A stretch of DNA of 20,080 nucleotides, taken from assembly GCA_020350865.1 (NCBI GenBank), contig CP070726.1:2037654-2057733 (forward strand), given 5' to 3'. Shown here piece by piece: positions 6,467-14,655 of the stretch; within the stretch, counting starts at the first letter, position 1, and each line of letters opens with the position of its first letter. The translations under genes were made by a program, and so were the position numbers. The notes beneath the pieces were generated by a model. That model had not been told where the DNA came from. It did no database searches and was given only the letters and a program-made list of their open reading frames with translations. Source of the DNA: Thermoplasmata archaeon (GTDB lineage: Archaea > Thermoplasmatota > Thermoplasmata > GCA-020350865).

Positions 6467-9400
6467 TTATATTTGCTGTTGCAGAACGGTCAGCTCTGCG
6501 GCGCAGAACGGGCATGCGACTCTCTGGGCAGAACCGGTATCTGTAACAGAGAGAATGTTATTGCAATTGGAGCACCGGACCTGGAATATGGTGGGAGTTC
6601 CCCCCTCCGGCTCCACGATTTGCATACCGGGTTTCTTTCTTCTGGCCAAAAAGAAAACCAAGAGAATGAGTGCAATCACTGCGATCAAAATAAGAAGTAA
6701 TGGCAGCCAATCAAATGACCCACCTCCTGTACTATCCTGGGGCGCAGCCTCTGTCGTGAACTCGAGCTCGAGTGGTAAATCCAGGCCTCTTCCTGCCATG
6801 TCCTGTGCCTGTGTTCCGATTGTCACCGTATATTCTGTGTCGTATACAAGAGGTTCTGAAAAGGTGATGGTGAGTTCTGTATTATCGCTGTTCCAGGAAA
6901 TCGAATAATCCAAAAACGGAGATATCGAAATTGCGTTTTCCACAGAATCCGTGTCCATTGATTCGCTGAACTCAATCATGATTGATGTGTCGATTGGTAT
7001 ATCGGAGGATGCATCGGGAGGATTTGATGACAAAACAAATGGACCCGATTCATCCAGTAAAAACGAATACCATCGCTCCACATCGTTACCTGCCTCGTCC
7101 TCAGCCCTGACATAAATAGTGTAAGTTCCGTCGACCCAGGAGGTTGTATCGACAACAAAAGGATCCTCCAGTGCATCGTAGGTTATCCCGTCGAGGGAAT
7201 ATTCAACCGAATCCAGATTATCATCCGAGATTTCAAAATACAAATCGGTTCCCTGCGATACAAGGGAATTGTTTTGGGGGGTCGAAAGCATGATTTCGGG
7301 AGGTTCGGTATCCTTTTTAAACGAGAAGATCTCTTCTTCTACATTACCCGCCAAATCTGAGGCAATGACGGACAATACATATTCACCCGAGGCCCAGGAA
7401 CCGGTATCGATATCATAGGGAGATGAAAGGGAGATCTGGGCTCCACCATTTATCGAATATGACACCGAGTCAAGGTTGTCGTCTGCGATGCTCAGATCGA
7501 TTTCCCCATCATCCTGCAGGAATGAATTCTCAGAGGGGGATTGCAGTGAAATCGATGGTGGTTGTGAATCAATAATGAAGACGAAATATTCCATATTCTC
7601 GTTTCCGGCCATGTCGGCGGCAGTGATGGTTATGGAAATACTTCCGTCACCGAGTGTATCTGTGTCTATGTCAAAGGGTTCCGGTAACTGCTCGTCAGTT
7701 CCACCGTTGATTGAACTTTTGACCTCCTTTAGATTTTCATCGGAAACTGAAAAATCAATTACCGTTCCCCCAACGATACAGGAGTTGTTGCCTGGTATGT
7801 TCAGGACGATTGTGGGTCTTATGGAATCGATTGTGAAATAATACCATCTGGTTTGAACGTTTCCAGCAGTATCTGCAGCCTCGATTGTCACGGTGTATTC
7901 ATCGTCTGCCCAATCCGCGGTAGATATGTCAAAGGGATGGGGTAGGGGCGTCTCCGGGCCTCCGTTCACAGTATATGAGACACTATCCAGGTTGTCATCC
8001 GCCACCTGAAGGTCCAGGAGTGTTTCTTTCGGAATAAATGAATTGTTTGAAGGTGAGTTAAGGGATATCTCGGGCAGTGTGGAATCCAGCGTAAAGATAA
8101 ACCAGGATGAATCGGACAGTCCGGCCTTATCCTCTGCGTAGATGGTTACCGTATAATCACCGTCACTCCATCCCGCAGTTGAGATGTCAAAGGGGAAGGC
8201 GAGGGGAGATTCGGGGCCTCCATTCAAACGGTACGTGCTATGGTTTAGGTTTGGCTCGATGATGGAAAAGTCCAGAACCGTACTGCCAGGAATCAGCGAT
8301 CCATTTGCAGGGGCATTCAGAACGATTATGGGGGCATTCGAATCAAACGTAAAGAAGAACCATTGTGAATTCACATTGCCTGCACGGTCAAAAGCATCCA
8401 TCTGGAGGGAATAATTACCGTCGGTCCAGTCCGCTGTCGGAATGTCGTAGGGATCGTTTAGGGGGGAGAATGGATTGCCGTTTATGGAATATTCGACCAA
8501 ATCAAGATGGGCGTCCGATACACTGAAGTCCAGAATCGCACCGGTTGTTACGTAGGAGTTGTTGAGCGGTGTATCCAGTAGTATTACGGGTTCTGTGGAG
8601 TCCACTGTAAAATTGTAACCACTCGTGTTGATATTGCCTTGAGTATCAGATGCATATATGTCTATCAGGTAATTCCCGTCATTCCAGCCTGATGTATCGA
8701 TATCGTACGGCGGTCCAAGTGACTGAGATTGATTTCCATTAACAGAAAATGTTACCTCATCCAGATTGGGATCCGTCACGTTTAAATCCACTATGGTCCC
8801 GGATTTGATGTATGAATTGTTTTGAGGTGAAACCAACTCGATTTTTGGAGGTTCCATGTCGGGAAGGAACGGATCCATGAGAGGATAATTGTCCTGACCC
8901 ATATCGGGGACTGAATAGGGCGTGTCGCCGATTCCGTCGCTTCCGGGTATGTTCTGGTCAGGACCCCTGAATGAATCCCCGCCAGCATAATCAAACCAGT
9001 AGTTTCCGCCAGAAGGGTAGGAGTCGTTCCACAGATTGGTGCCTGTATTGTCAAAGGCCTGTTCGGCATTGAAAAGTAGATTATTGTGATAGATGAGGTT
9101 GAATTCGGCAGAATCCATGGATATCCCCTTTCCGTTATCGGAAATGTAGTTACCCACGACGGTATTGTGCGAGCCCCGGGTTATCGCTATTCCCTCAAGC
9201 GTGTTCTGAGAGAGCATATTGAATTTTATCGTATTTCTCAATGATAAACTGATGAACATGCCCCTCATCATACCCTGGAAGGAATTTATCGAGATTACAT
9301 TGAAATTGGATGATAAATCCAGAACCACACCCGTTCCGAAACCCCCCATTGTGTTTCTTGTTATGGTGTTGTTGTTGGATGAAAGAAGTTTTATTCCGTT

Positions 9401-11725
9401 CATGTTGCTGAAAGCAAAGCAGTCTTGAATGACATTGAATGAAGATTCCGAAAGCAGGACGCCCCACAGCATGTTGTTGGAAACATTGATATTTGATAAG
9501 AGATTGTTATCCGATGCCTTATGAAGACTTATTCCTATATCACTTGCCGAGACATTGCTGTGTTGGACAGTGTTGTCCCATACCGACCAAAACCACATGC
9601 CGTATTGGGATTGGGTTATCTCGATTTCGCTCATGTTATTTTCATGTGAGTATGCCATCTCGAATGCAACATCCACATTGTCCATCTGCAGATTGCTTAT
9701 GTTGAATTCGGTGCAGTTGGCAAGAATCAACTCTCCAAGGGATATACCGTCAATATGGACTCCACCGGTGTTCTTGTAATAGTAAAGGGGTTTGCCGTTC
9801 ACGGAATTGTTGACGGGCATGGTATGGGTATTGAAATGGGAAAGCTCTTCGCCCTCTATAAATACACCCACTTCCCAAAGATTGTTGGAATATATCTTGA
9901 TATTCATTGAGCTGTCCAGCCATACACCGTGATTCTTAGCATTCAAGCTATTTTCCTTAATTGTGGTATTTGATGAGAAATGATCGTATATGGCATACCT
10001 GTTGTCAAATATCTCGTTTGACTCTATTCGATTTTCCTGGGAATCTAACAGATGGATCCCGTACCAGTTTTCGGAAATGTTGTTATCCTTGATAAGATTG
10101 CTCGAGGAGAAATCAAGGTAGAGTCCCTCGTTGTTGTTTGATATGATATGGTTTCCAATAATATTATTTGAATTGTAGGAGTGTACAAGTTTGATTCCCT
10201 TCGAATTGTCCGATATGTTATTGAAATTAATATTACAAAGTGACGAGGATTCAAGCCAGATGCCGTAGTTATTGTTGTATATGTGGTTCACAAGCGCCTT
10301 AACCTCTGCCGAATACAAATAGATACCGTATACATATTCGGAGAATATCTCATTGTTTGAAATGGATATATCTGACGAATAGGCAAGTTCCATTCCAACA
10401 TCGCTGTTATTTAGAACGAGGTTCGATACCGTGAAGTTTGTTGAATTCACAACTATCAATTCCCCCACGGGGGTTGAATCTATTATAACATCCTTGTCAT
10501 CCTTGTAAAAATATAGGGGTTTTCCGTTCACTGTATTGTTTGTCGGGATGGTATGGGTATTGAAATGCGCAAGTTGGGAACCTTTTATGATTATGCCGTC
10601 GTTTTTAAATGTGTTGTTGTAGATGTTTTGGCTCTCTGAGCCATTGATTAACACTCCGATCTCAGTGTTTGAAAAGAAATTCTCACATATTGTGAAATCC
10701 ATGGAATTATCAACATATAAACCTTCGGTGAGTTTTTCGGCCCCAGTAAGGGAACATGTGAGCTCATTGGCAGAAATGATAATCGAGGAGGACTCCTCGA
10801 TTTTGATACCCCCCTCCTTGTAGGTGTCAAGAGTGCTGTTCGTAATTACAATATCGTTCGAGGAAAATATGTATAAACCGTAGTACTTGCTGTCATAAAT
10901 ATCCCCGTTTGTTATGTTCACCCTGGACGAGTAGGCAATTTCTATTGGGACATCGGTGTAATCCATTCTGAGGTTTGTCAAAACAAAATCCTGGCAATTC
11001 GCAAGTATTATCTGACCAAAATTATCTTGTTTTCCATCGAGAACCTGTCCTGAATGGTCAGGATAGTAGTACAGGGGATTCCCGTTCACCAAATTGTTAA
11101 TGGGAATGAAATGCGAATTGAAATGTGAAAGCTCATCGCCCTTGATTACGACACTGTCATTGTTGAAGGCATTGTTTTCAATTCTATTGTTGCGGGATGA
11201 TTCAAGCCAAAGGCCGAACCTGTTCAATATGAATATATTATTTACAATGTCGTTATCATTAGAGCCGTTTATGAACACTCCAAAGTAATTGTTGAAATTG
11301 ATATTATTGTCAAAAATACTGCAGTTGTTTACATGATCCAGCTCGATTGCGGATTCCCCGGGAAGGCTTCCGGAATACTGTATTGTGAAACCAGTAATGT
11401 TTACGAAGTCTGCGTCAACATGGACGGTCTCCCCAAAAACGGCACCGTCAAGCGCAGTATTTAATTTGTCCTCTCCCATCAGGGTTATCCGTTTTGAGAT
11501 TACTAAATCCTCGTGGTAGACCCCGCTTGTAACAAATACCGTATCTCCAGGCTGAGCTGCGTCTATTGCCTCCTGAATTGTTGGGTAATCATTGGGAACA
11601 ATAATTATCGCCGCATCCACCCTGGGAACAATATCGTGGTTCACAACCAGCATCGAGATAACAATCGCGCCGACAAACATCCAAGTAATAAGAATTGACT
11701 TACATAAATCTATCATGGCCATCAC
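6467..11725 (-). CDS. Giant surface protein: NosD beta-helix, seven Ig repeats, membrane anchor, zinc ribbon
   Basis: This 1752-residue protein has an N-terminal signal/anchor helix (about 8-30), then a NosD/CASH-type right-handed beta-helix (about 40-957) beginning with IIVPNDYPTIQEAIDAAQPGD. The helix holds three copies of an NGKPLYYY-type module (from residues 192, 378 and 621) and closes with the familiar archaeal GGNYWFDYAGGD...DGIGDTPY segment. Seven Ig-like repeats (959-1560), a Big_5/SbsA-type domain (about 1561-1665), a membrane helix (about 1674-1694) and a cytoplasmic zinc ribbon (C1718, C1721, C1738, C1741) follow. The bulk is predicted to be outside the cell and heavily N-glycosylated. 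The annotated start is GTG 11725, but ATG at 11722 or 11716 is equally possible. Glycan binding or a structural surface role is inferred from domain types; enzymatic activity cannot be assigned. Confidence 0.85.
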   Translation of the reverse strand: MMAMIDLCKSILITWMFVGAIVISMLVVNHDIVPRVDAAIIIVPNDYPTIQEAIDAAQPGDTVFVTSGVYHEDLVISKRITLMGEDKLNTALDGAVFGETVHVDADFVNITGFTIQYSGSLPGESAIELDHVNNCSIFDNNINFNNYFGVFINGSNDNDIVNNIFILNRFGLWLESSRNNRIENNAFNNDSVVIKGDELSHFNSHFIPINNLVNGNPLYYYPDHSGQVLDGKQDNFGQIILANCQDFVLTNLRMDYTDVPIEIAYSSRVNITNGDIYDSKYYGLYIFSSNDIVITNSTLDTYKEGGIKIEESSSIIISANELTCSLTGAEKLTEGLYVDNSMDFTICENFFSNTEIGVLINGSESQNIYNNTFKNDGIIIKGSQLAHFNTHTIPTNNTVNGKPLYFYKDDKDVIIDSTPVGELIVVNSTNFTVSNLVLNNSDVGMELAYSSDISISNNEIFSEYVYGIYLYSAEVKALVNHIYNNNYGIWLESSSLCNINFNNISDNSKGIKLVHSYNSNNIIGNHIISNNNEGLYLDFSSSNLIKDNNISENWYGIHLLDSQENRIESNEIFDNRYAIYDHFSSNTTIKENSLNAKNHGVWLDSSMNIKIYSNNLWEVGVFIEGEELSHFNTHTMPVNNSVNGKPLYYYKNTGGVHIDGISLGELILANCTEFNISNLQMDNVDVAFEMAYSHENNMSEIEITQSQYGMWFWSVWDNTVQHSNVSASDIGISLHKASDNNLLSNINVSNNMLWGVLLSESSFNVIQDCFAFSNMNGIKLLSSNNNTITRNTMGGFGTGVVLDLSSNFNVISINSFQGMMRGMFISLSLRNTIKFNMLSQNTLEGIAITRGSHNTVVGNYISDNGKGISMDSAEFNLIYHNNLLFNAEQAFDNTGTNLWNDSYPSGGNYWFDYAGGDSFRGPDQNIPGSDGIGDTPYSVPDMGQDNYPLMDPFLPDMEPPKIELVSPQNNSYIKSGTIVDLNVTDPNLDEVTFSVNGNQSQSLGPPYDIDTSGWNDGNYLIDIYASDTQGNINTSGYNFTVDSTEPVILLDTPLNNSYVTTGAILDFSVSDAHLDLVEYSINGNPFSPLNDPYDIPTADWTDGNYSLQMDAFDRAGNVNSQWFFFTFDSNAPIIVLNAPANGSLIPGSTVLDFSIIEPNLNHSTYRLNGGPESPLAFPFDISTAGWSDGDYTVTIYAEDKAGLSDSSWFIFTLDSTLPEISLNSPSNNSFIPKETLLDLQVADDNLDSVSYTVNGGPETPLPHPFDISTADWADDEYTVTIEAADTAGNVQTRWYYFTIDSIRPTIVLNIPGNNSCIVGGTVIDFSVSDENLKEVKSSINGGTDEQLPEPFDIDTDTLGDGSISITITAADMAGNENMEYFVFIIDSQPPSISLQSPSENSFLQDDGEIDLSIADDNLDSVSYSINGGAQISLSSPYDIDTGSWASGEYVLSVIASDLAGNVEEEIFSFKKDTEPPEIMLSTPQNNSLVSQGTDLYFEISDDNLDSVEYSLDGITYDALEDPFVVDTTSWVDGTYTIYVRAEDEAGNDVERWYSFLLDESGPFVLSSNPPDASSDIPIDTSIMIEFSESMDTDSVENAISISPFLDYSISWNSDNTELTITFSEPLVYDTEYTVTIGTQAQDMAGRGLDLPLELEFTTEAAPQDSTGGGSFDWLPLLLILIAVIALILLVFFLARRKKPGMQIVEPEGGTPTIFQVRCSNCNNILSVTDTGSAQRVACPFCAAELTVLQQQI
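7046..8851 (-). repeat. Seven tandem 258-bp (86-residue) Ig-like repeats
   Basis: Unit boundaries fall at 8851, 8593, 8335, 8077, 7819, 7561 and 7303, ending at 7046, so seven units fill 1806 bases with no insertion or deletion. Each unit has the pattern PxIxLxxPxNNSxIxxG, then xDLDSVxYSxNGG, PFDIDTxxW, DGxYTVTIxAxDxAGN and a closing FTxDS. Six of seven carry an Asn-X-Ser sequon at the same place; the sixth unit has ENS instead. They resemble bacterial Ig-like (Big) domains. Confidence 0.92.
9577..11152 (-). repeat. Three dispersed NGKPLYYY-type modules inside the beta-helix
   Basis: Three related stretches of about 95-100 residues start at 11152, 10594 and 9865 on the minus strand. Each opens with an IKGxxLxHFNxHxIPxNN-like segment, continues with VNGxPLYYY (LYFY in the second), then a GxxILANC-like strand and an IEIAYS/MELAYS strand. 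Stretches of ordinary beta-helix coils separate them, so they look like repeated insertions or caps in the solenoid. A more distant copy (IINGEPVRYLKN) lies at about 5590-5757 in the neighbouring surface protein. Confidence 0.8.
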
Positions 11726-11745
11726 TTACGTTGGTGAGTAAAACC

Positions 11746-11755
11746 CGATATACAT
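11746..11755 (-). promoter_or_regulatory. TATA-like box for the 1752-residue surface protein
   Basis: Minus-strand ATGTATATCG is centred about 27-30 bases before the candidate starts (11725, 11722, 11716), again allowing a very short leader. A second AT-rich candidate is at 11788-11800. The 146-base gap to the Fe-S gene holds nothing else recognisable. Confidence 0.35.
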
Positions 11756-11871
11756 CATAGTTCCCTATGAATAAATGCGCTGGATAATAATTAAAAATAT
11801 TGGAGCTTATTTTTGACAAGTATTTAGCCTTTTGCATTATGTGACTAACGAAATACGGTACCTCAGACCCA

Positions 11872-12597
11872 TCATGCCTCAGCGCTTTGCATAATCCCCC
11901 TCAAAAGCTCGGTAATATCCACAACCTTCATCTTCGAGCCGTTCCTCTCCGCCGCCTGCCTCAGCTGGTGTGTGCAGAAGGGGCACGCTGAAGTCAGAAC
12001 CTCGGCACCCGTCTCCTCCGCATCCTTTAGTCTCGCATCGGCCATCCGGTTGGACAGGTCCTTGAAGGCCGAGCTCACTCCCCCTCCGGCACCGCAGCAC
12101 CTGGCATTCTCCCTGTTTCTCTCCATTTCAACCAGCTCTAGGCCGGGAACGGAGGTGAGCACCTCCCTTGGGACTTCGTACATACCCGAGTGTCTGCCCA
12201 GGTGGCAGGGATCGTGGTACGTGACCTTCTTCCCGGTCTTCGGGAATTTCAGTTTGCCCTGGGAAATCAAATCCTTTATGAATTCCAAAATGTGTCTGAC
12301 CTCGTAATCCTGCTCTCCTGTCAGTTTCCCGTAGTCGGTTCCCAGGGTGCGAAAGCAGCCGGCGCAGGAGGTGATGACCGTGTCTGCCCCGGCCTCCTTG
12401 AAGGCCGCGATATTGTGCTCCTTGAGCTCCTCTGCTGCATCAGTGTTGCCTGTTCTCAGCATGACCGAGCCGCAGCACCACTCATCCTCGCCCAAAAGGG
12501 TGAATTCCACACCTGCCTTCCTCAGTAGATCCATGGTGCTCTTTGCGATATCCTGGGCCCGGTACGTTGCCATGCAGCCCGGAAAGTAGACGATCAC
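11872..12597 (-). CDS. CCG-domain Fe-S oxidoreductase subunit (HdrB/GlcF-C-terminal-like)
   Basis: This 241-residue protein carries two CCG (cysteine-rich) domains. The first has C8, C41-C42, C78 and C81 (PGC, WCCG, SCAGC). The second has C131 (DPCH), C167-C168 (RCCGAGGG), C205 and C208 (CPFC). Such domains bind unusual iron-sulfur centres in HdrB/HdrD, GlcF, GlpC and LutA-type proteins and pass electrons between a dehydrogenase and a quinone, thiol or other carrier. Its GTG start overlaps the stop of the FAD gene by four bases (12594-12597), so the two are co-translated and very likely form one complex. It lacks the N-terminal ferredoxin domain of full GlcF, which instead sits on the partner. 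The physiological acceptor is unknown. Confidence 0.87.
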   Translation of the reverse strand: MIVYFPGCMATYRAQDIAKSTMDLLRKAGVEFTLLGEDEWCCGSVMLRTGNTDAAEELKEHNIAAFKEAGADTVITSCAGCFRTLGTDYGKLTGEQDYEVRHILEFIKDLISQGKLKFPKTGKKVTYHDPCHLGRHSGMYEVPREVLTSVPGLELVEMERNRENARCCGAGGGVSSAFKDLSNRMADARLKDAEETGAEVLTSACPFCTHQLRQAAERNGSKMKVVDITELLRGIMQSAEA

Positions 12598-14438
12598 AGC
12601 GGCACCCCCCTGGCGTACTCCATCAATGCCTTCCTGGCCTTGACATCCTCCCCGAAGGGGTTGTGGTGCTCCTGGATGTTCTTTTTGATTGCCTCGTGCT
12701 CCGGCCTGCCGAGGCCCTCTCCTGCCAACCTCTGCCTCACCTTCTCCACTATGTCAACAACCTTGATACCCGAAGGGCAGGTTGCCGTGCAGTTCGCGCA
12801 TGTGGTGCATTTGTACAGCCTATCACCAATCTCCACGGAGGGCTCCAGCTTCCCGGTGAGCAGGGAATAGGCGAGAAGAACCCGTCCCCGTGCGTTATGT
12901 GATTCCAGCCCCTCCTCGGCAAAGACCGGGCAGCCGGCCCGGCAGAACCCGCACTGCACGCAGATGAGGATTTCATCGTCGATCTCCTTGCCAAAGCTCA
13001 TGACCTCACCCTTGGCCAGAAGCTCTGAAAATGCGAAGTTGTCGTAGATGTGCGCCCTGCCCTTATCGAGGCCCATCTTGCCGGGATTGAGGATATTGTT
13101 CGGGTCCAGTGCCCCCTTTATTCTCCTCATGACATCCATTCCAGAACCGTGCTCAAGGCCGATAAAGGGTGACTTGGCCATGCCCGTGCCGTGCTCGGCG
13201 GATATGGTCCCGTCCAATGTCAGGGCCAGGCCCACAAGCTCCTTTCCCACAATCTCAATCTTGTCCCATTCATCCTGTTTTCTCACATCGATGATGAAGG
13301 TGGAATGCACGTTGCCGTCCCCCACATGCCCGAAGGCTGCGATGGTCATATCGTTCCTTTTTGCAATCTCCTGGATGCCTTTTATGGCATCGGGTATCTT
13401 TGATGTGGGCACACCGAAATCCTCTGCAATGGGTATGAGTCTGTACCCCTCCTTGTGCCTTGATAGGGAGGGAACGAGGCCGGCCCTGCCCTTCCACATC
13501 TTCATTCTCTCCTTGGTGTCATCGCTCCAATCCACGTTGATGCCCGAGAACTCCCTGCATATCTCAGTGATGCTCTTTATCTGCTCCATGACGGCCTCCT
13601 TGTGGCCGTCCACCTCCATTATCAGGAGGCCCTCCACATCGGGAAGGTCCATCTTCATGACCTCGTTTACCACGCCTATGCTGATTCTGTCCATGATCTC
13701 GCAGGCGGAGAGGGCCACGCCTGCTGCCAGGATTTTGGATATGGCTCCCCCTGCATCGTTTAGATTCTGAAAGGAGGCGGTGGCAATGGCCACATACTGG
13801 GGTTTGGGAACGATCTTGATGGTGATCTCGGTGACGATACCCAGCGTGCCTTCCGAGTTCACAAAGAGGCGGGTGAGGTCGTATCCCGATGATGTTTTTG
13901 GGGCCTTAGTGCCCATCCGGACGATATCTCCATTCGCCAAAACCACCTGCAATCCCAGAACGTAGTCCTTTGTTGTGCCGTACTTCACGGCTCTCAGTCC
14001 CGAGGCGTTGGTGGACACCATACCCCCCAGCGTGCAGATGGCTGAGCTGCCGGGATCCGGTGGAAAGAAGTAGTTATGCTCGGCTAAAATCCTGTTCAGG
14101 TCGCCGCACACGACCCCCGGCTCCACAACAGCATATTTGTCGTCGATTTGGACTTCCTTGATATTGTTCATTTTGCACATGTCTAGAAGAATGCCCCCAG
14201 AAGAGGGTATGATGGCCCCGGTAACACTGGTGCCCGCACCCCTGGGCGTCACAGGAATCTTTTTCTTGTTTGCCAGCTTCATAATCTCGGATACCTGTGC
14301 TGTGGATTGGGGGAAAACCAAGACATCTGCCACACCCTCGTGTACCGACATGTCCCTCGAATAGCATATGAGCTCCAACTCGTCTGTGTGGACGTTGTCT
14401 GCGCCCACTATTTCCCTCAGTTTTTCCGCGTAACTCAA
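12594..14438 (-). CDS. FAD-linked 2-hydroxyacid dehydrogenase fused to 2x[4Fe-4S] domain (GlcD-like)
   Basis: This 614-residue protein combines a PCMH-type FAD-binding domain (about 35-215) containing TPRGAGTSVTG and GGMVSTNASG with a FAD-oxidase C-terminal domain (to about 460) containing FGHVGDGNVH and GTISAEHGTG. A ferredoxin-like domain follows with C493, C496, C499, C503 and C544, C547, C550, C554. The family oxidises D-lactate, glycolate or other 2-hydroxyacids to 2-oxoacids, and electrons should pass from FAD through the clusters to the CCG subunit encoded next. Substrate cannot be fixed from sequence. The start is TTG, supported by GAGGTG five bases upstream. It is transcribed away from the small membrane protein at 14656 across a 217-base gap. 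Confidence 0.88.
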   Translation of the reverse strand: MSYAEKLREIVGADNVHTDELELICYSRDMSVHEGVADVLVFPQSTAQVSEIMKLANKKKIPVTPRGAGTSVTGAIIPSSGGILLDMCKMNNIKEVQIDDKYAVVEPGVVCGDLNRILAEHNYFFPPDPGSSAICTLGGMVSTNASGLRAVKYGTTKDYVLGLQVVLANGDIVRMGTKAPKTSSGYDLTRLFVNSEGTLGIVTEITIKIVPKPQYVAIATASFQNLNDAGGAISKILAAGVALSACEIMDRISIGVVNEVMKMDLPDVEGLLIMEVDGHKEAVMEQIKSITEICREFSGINVDWSDDTKERMKMWKGRAGLVPSLSRHKEGYRLIPIAEDFGVPTSKIPDAIKGIQEIAKRNDMTIAAFGHVGDGNVHSTFIIDVRKQDEWDKIEIVGKELVGLALTLDGTISAEHGTGMAKSPFIGLEHGSGMDVMRRIKGALDPNNILNPGKMGLDKGRAHIYDNFAFSELLAKGEVMSFGKEIDDEILICVQCGFCRAGCPVFAEEGLESHNARGRVLLAYSLLTGKLEPSVEIGDRLYKCTTCANCTATCPSGIKVVDIVEKVRQRLAGEGLGRPEHEAIKKNIQEHHNPFGEDVKARKALMEYARGVPL

Positions 14439-14443
14439 TTGCG

Positions 14444-14449
14444 CACCTC
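14444..14449 (-). promoter_or_regulatory. Ribosome binding site fixing the TTG start of the FAD gene
   Basis: Minus-strand GAGGTG, within AGAGAGGTGC, lies five bases before TTG 14438. This supports a rare start codon as the true one. Confidence 0.6.
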
Positions 14450-14528
14450 TCTACTATGGCCGCAAATTCCATAAGAGATTATCAGTATTTATTGTTTCTG
14501 GGTTAATCAAAATGGACGTTTTTATGAG

Positions 14529-14541
14529 ACGGTTTTACCGT
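14529..14541. repeat. Short inverted repeat in the divergent gap
   Basis: ACGGT-TTT-ACCGT is a perfect 5-bp inverted repeat with a 3-base spacer. It lies between the FAD dehydrogenase operon (minus) and the small membrane protein (plus). It could be an operator half-site pair for a dimeric regulator or simply chance. The rest of this 217-base gap is AT-rich with no other structure that I recognise. Confidence 0.25.
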
Positions 14542-14612
14542 GGTAGTTTGCCTGTTATCACAGTTAAAACAACATATGGAATCAGCGAAAATACAGACTG
14601 ATAATCCCAAGA

Positions 14613-14626
14613 TAAAACTTATAACC
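14613..14626 (+). promoter_or_regulatory. TATA-like box for the EF-loop membrane protein
   Basis: TAAAACTTATAACC is centred about 35-37 bases before ATG 14656, giving a leader of roughly 8-10 bases that may include GTGAT as a weak ribosome binding site. Confidence 0.45.
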
Positions 14627-14655
14627 TACTTCTCATATCCTAAAGCCGTGATTTT

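Noticed and set aside
7046..8851. Regular 258-base spacing as a possible CRISPR or satellite array
   Set aside because: The spacing is a protein-coding period with diverged DNA; there are no identical short repeats or spacers.
11726..11871. Possible small RNA or tRNA in the gap between surface protein and Fe-S gene
   Set aside because: AT-rich with no cloverleaf, box C/D or stable hairpin visible by eye.
6343..11900. NosD copper-insertion function for the giant beta-helix protein
   Set aside because: Only the beta-helix fold is shared; there is no nitrous oxide reductase or NosFYL transport gene nearby, and the Ig repeats and zinc ribbon are foreign to NosD.
13048..13770. Plus-strand open frame (240 codons) opposite the FAD dehydrogenase gene
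   Set aside because: Antisense shadow; the minus strand encodes conserved FAD-domain motifs across the whole stretch.
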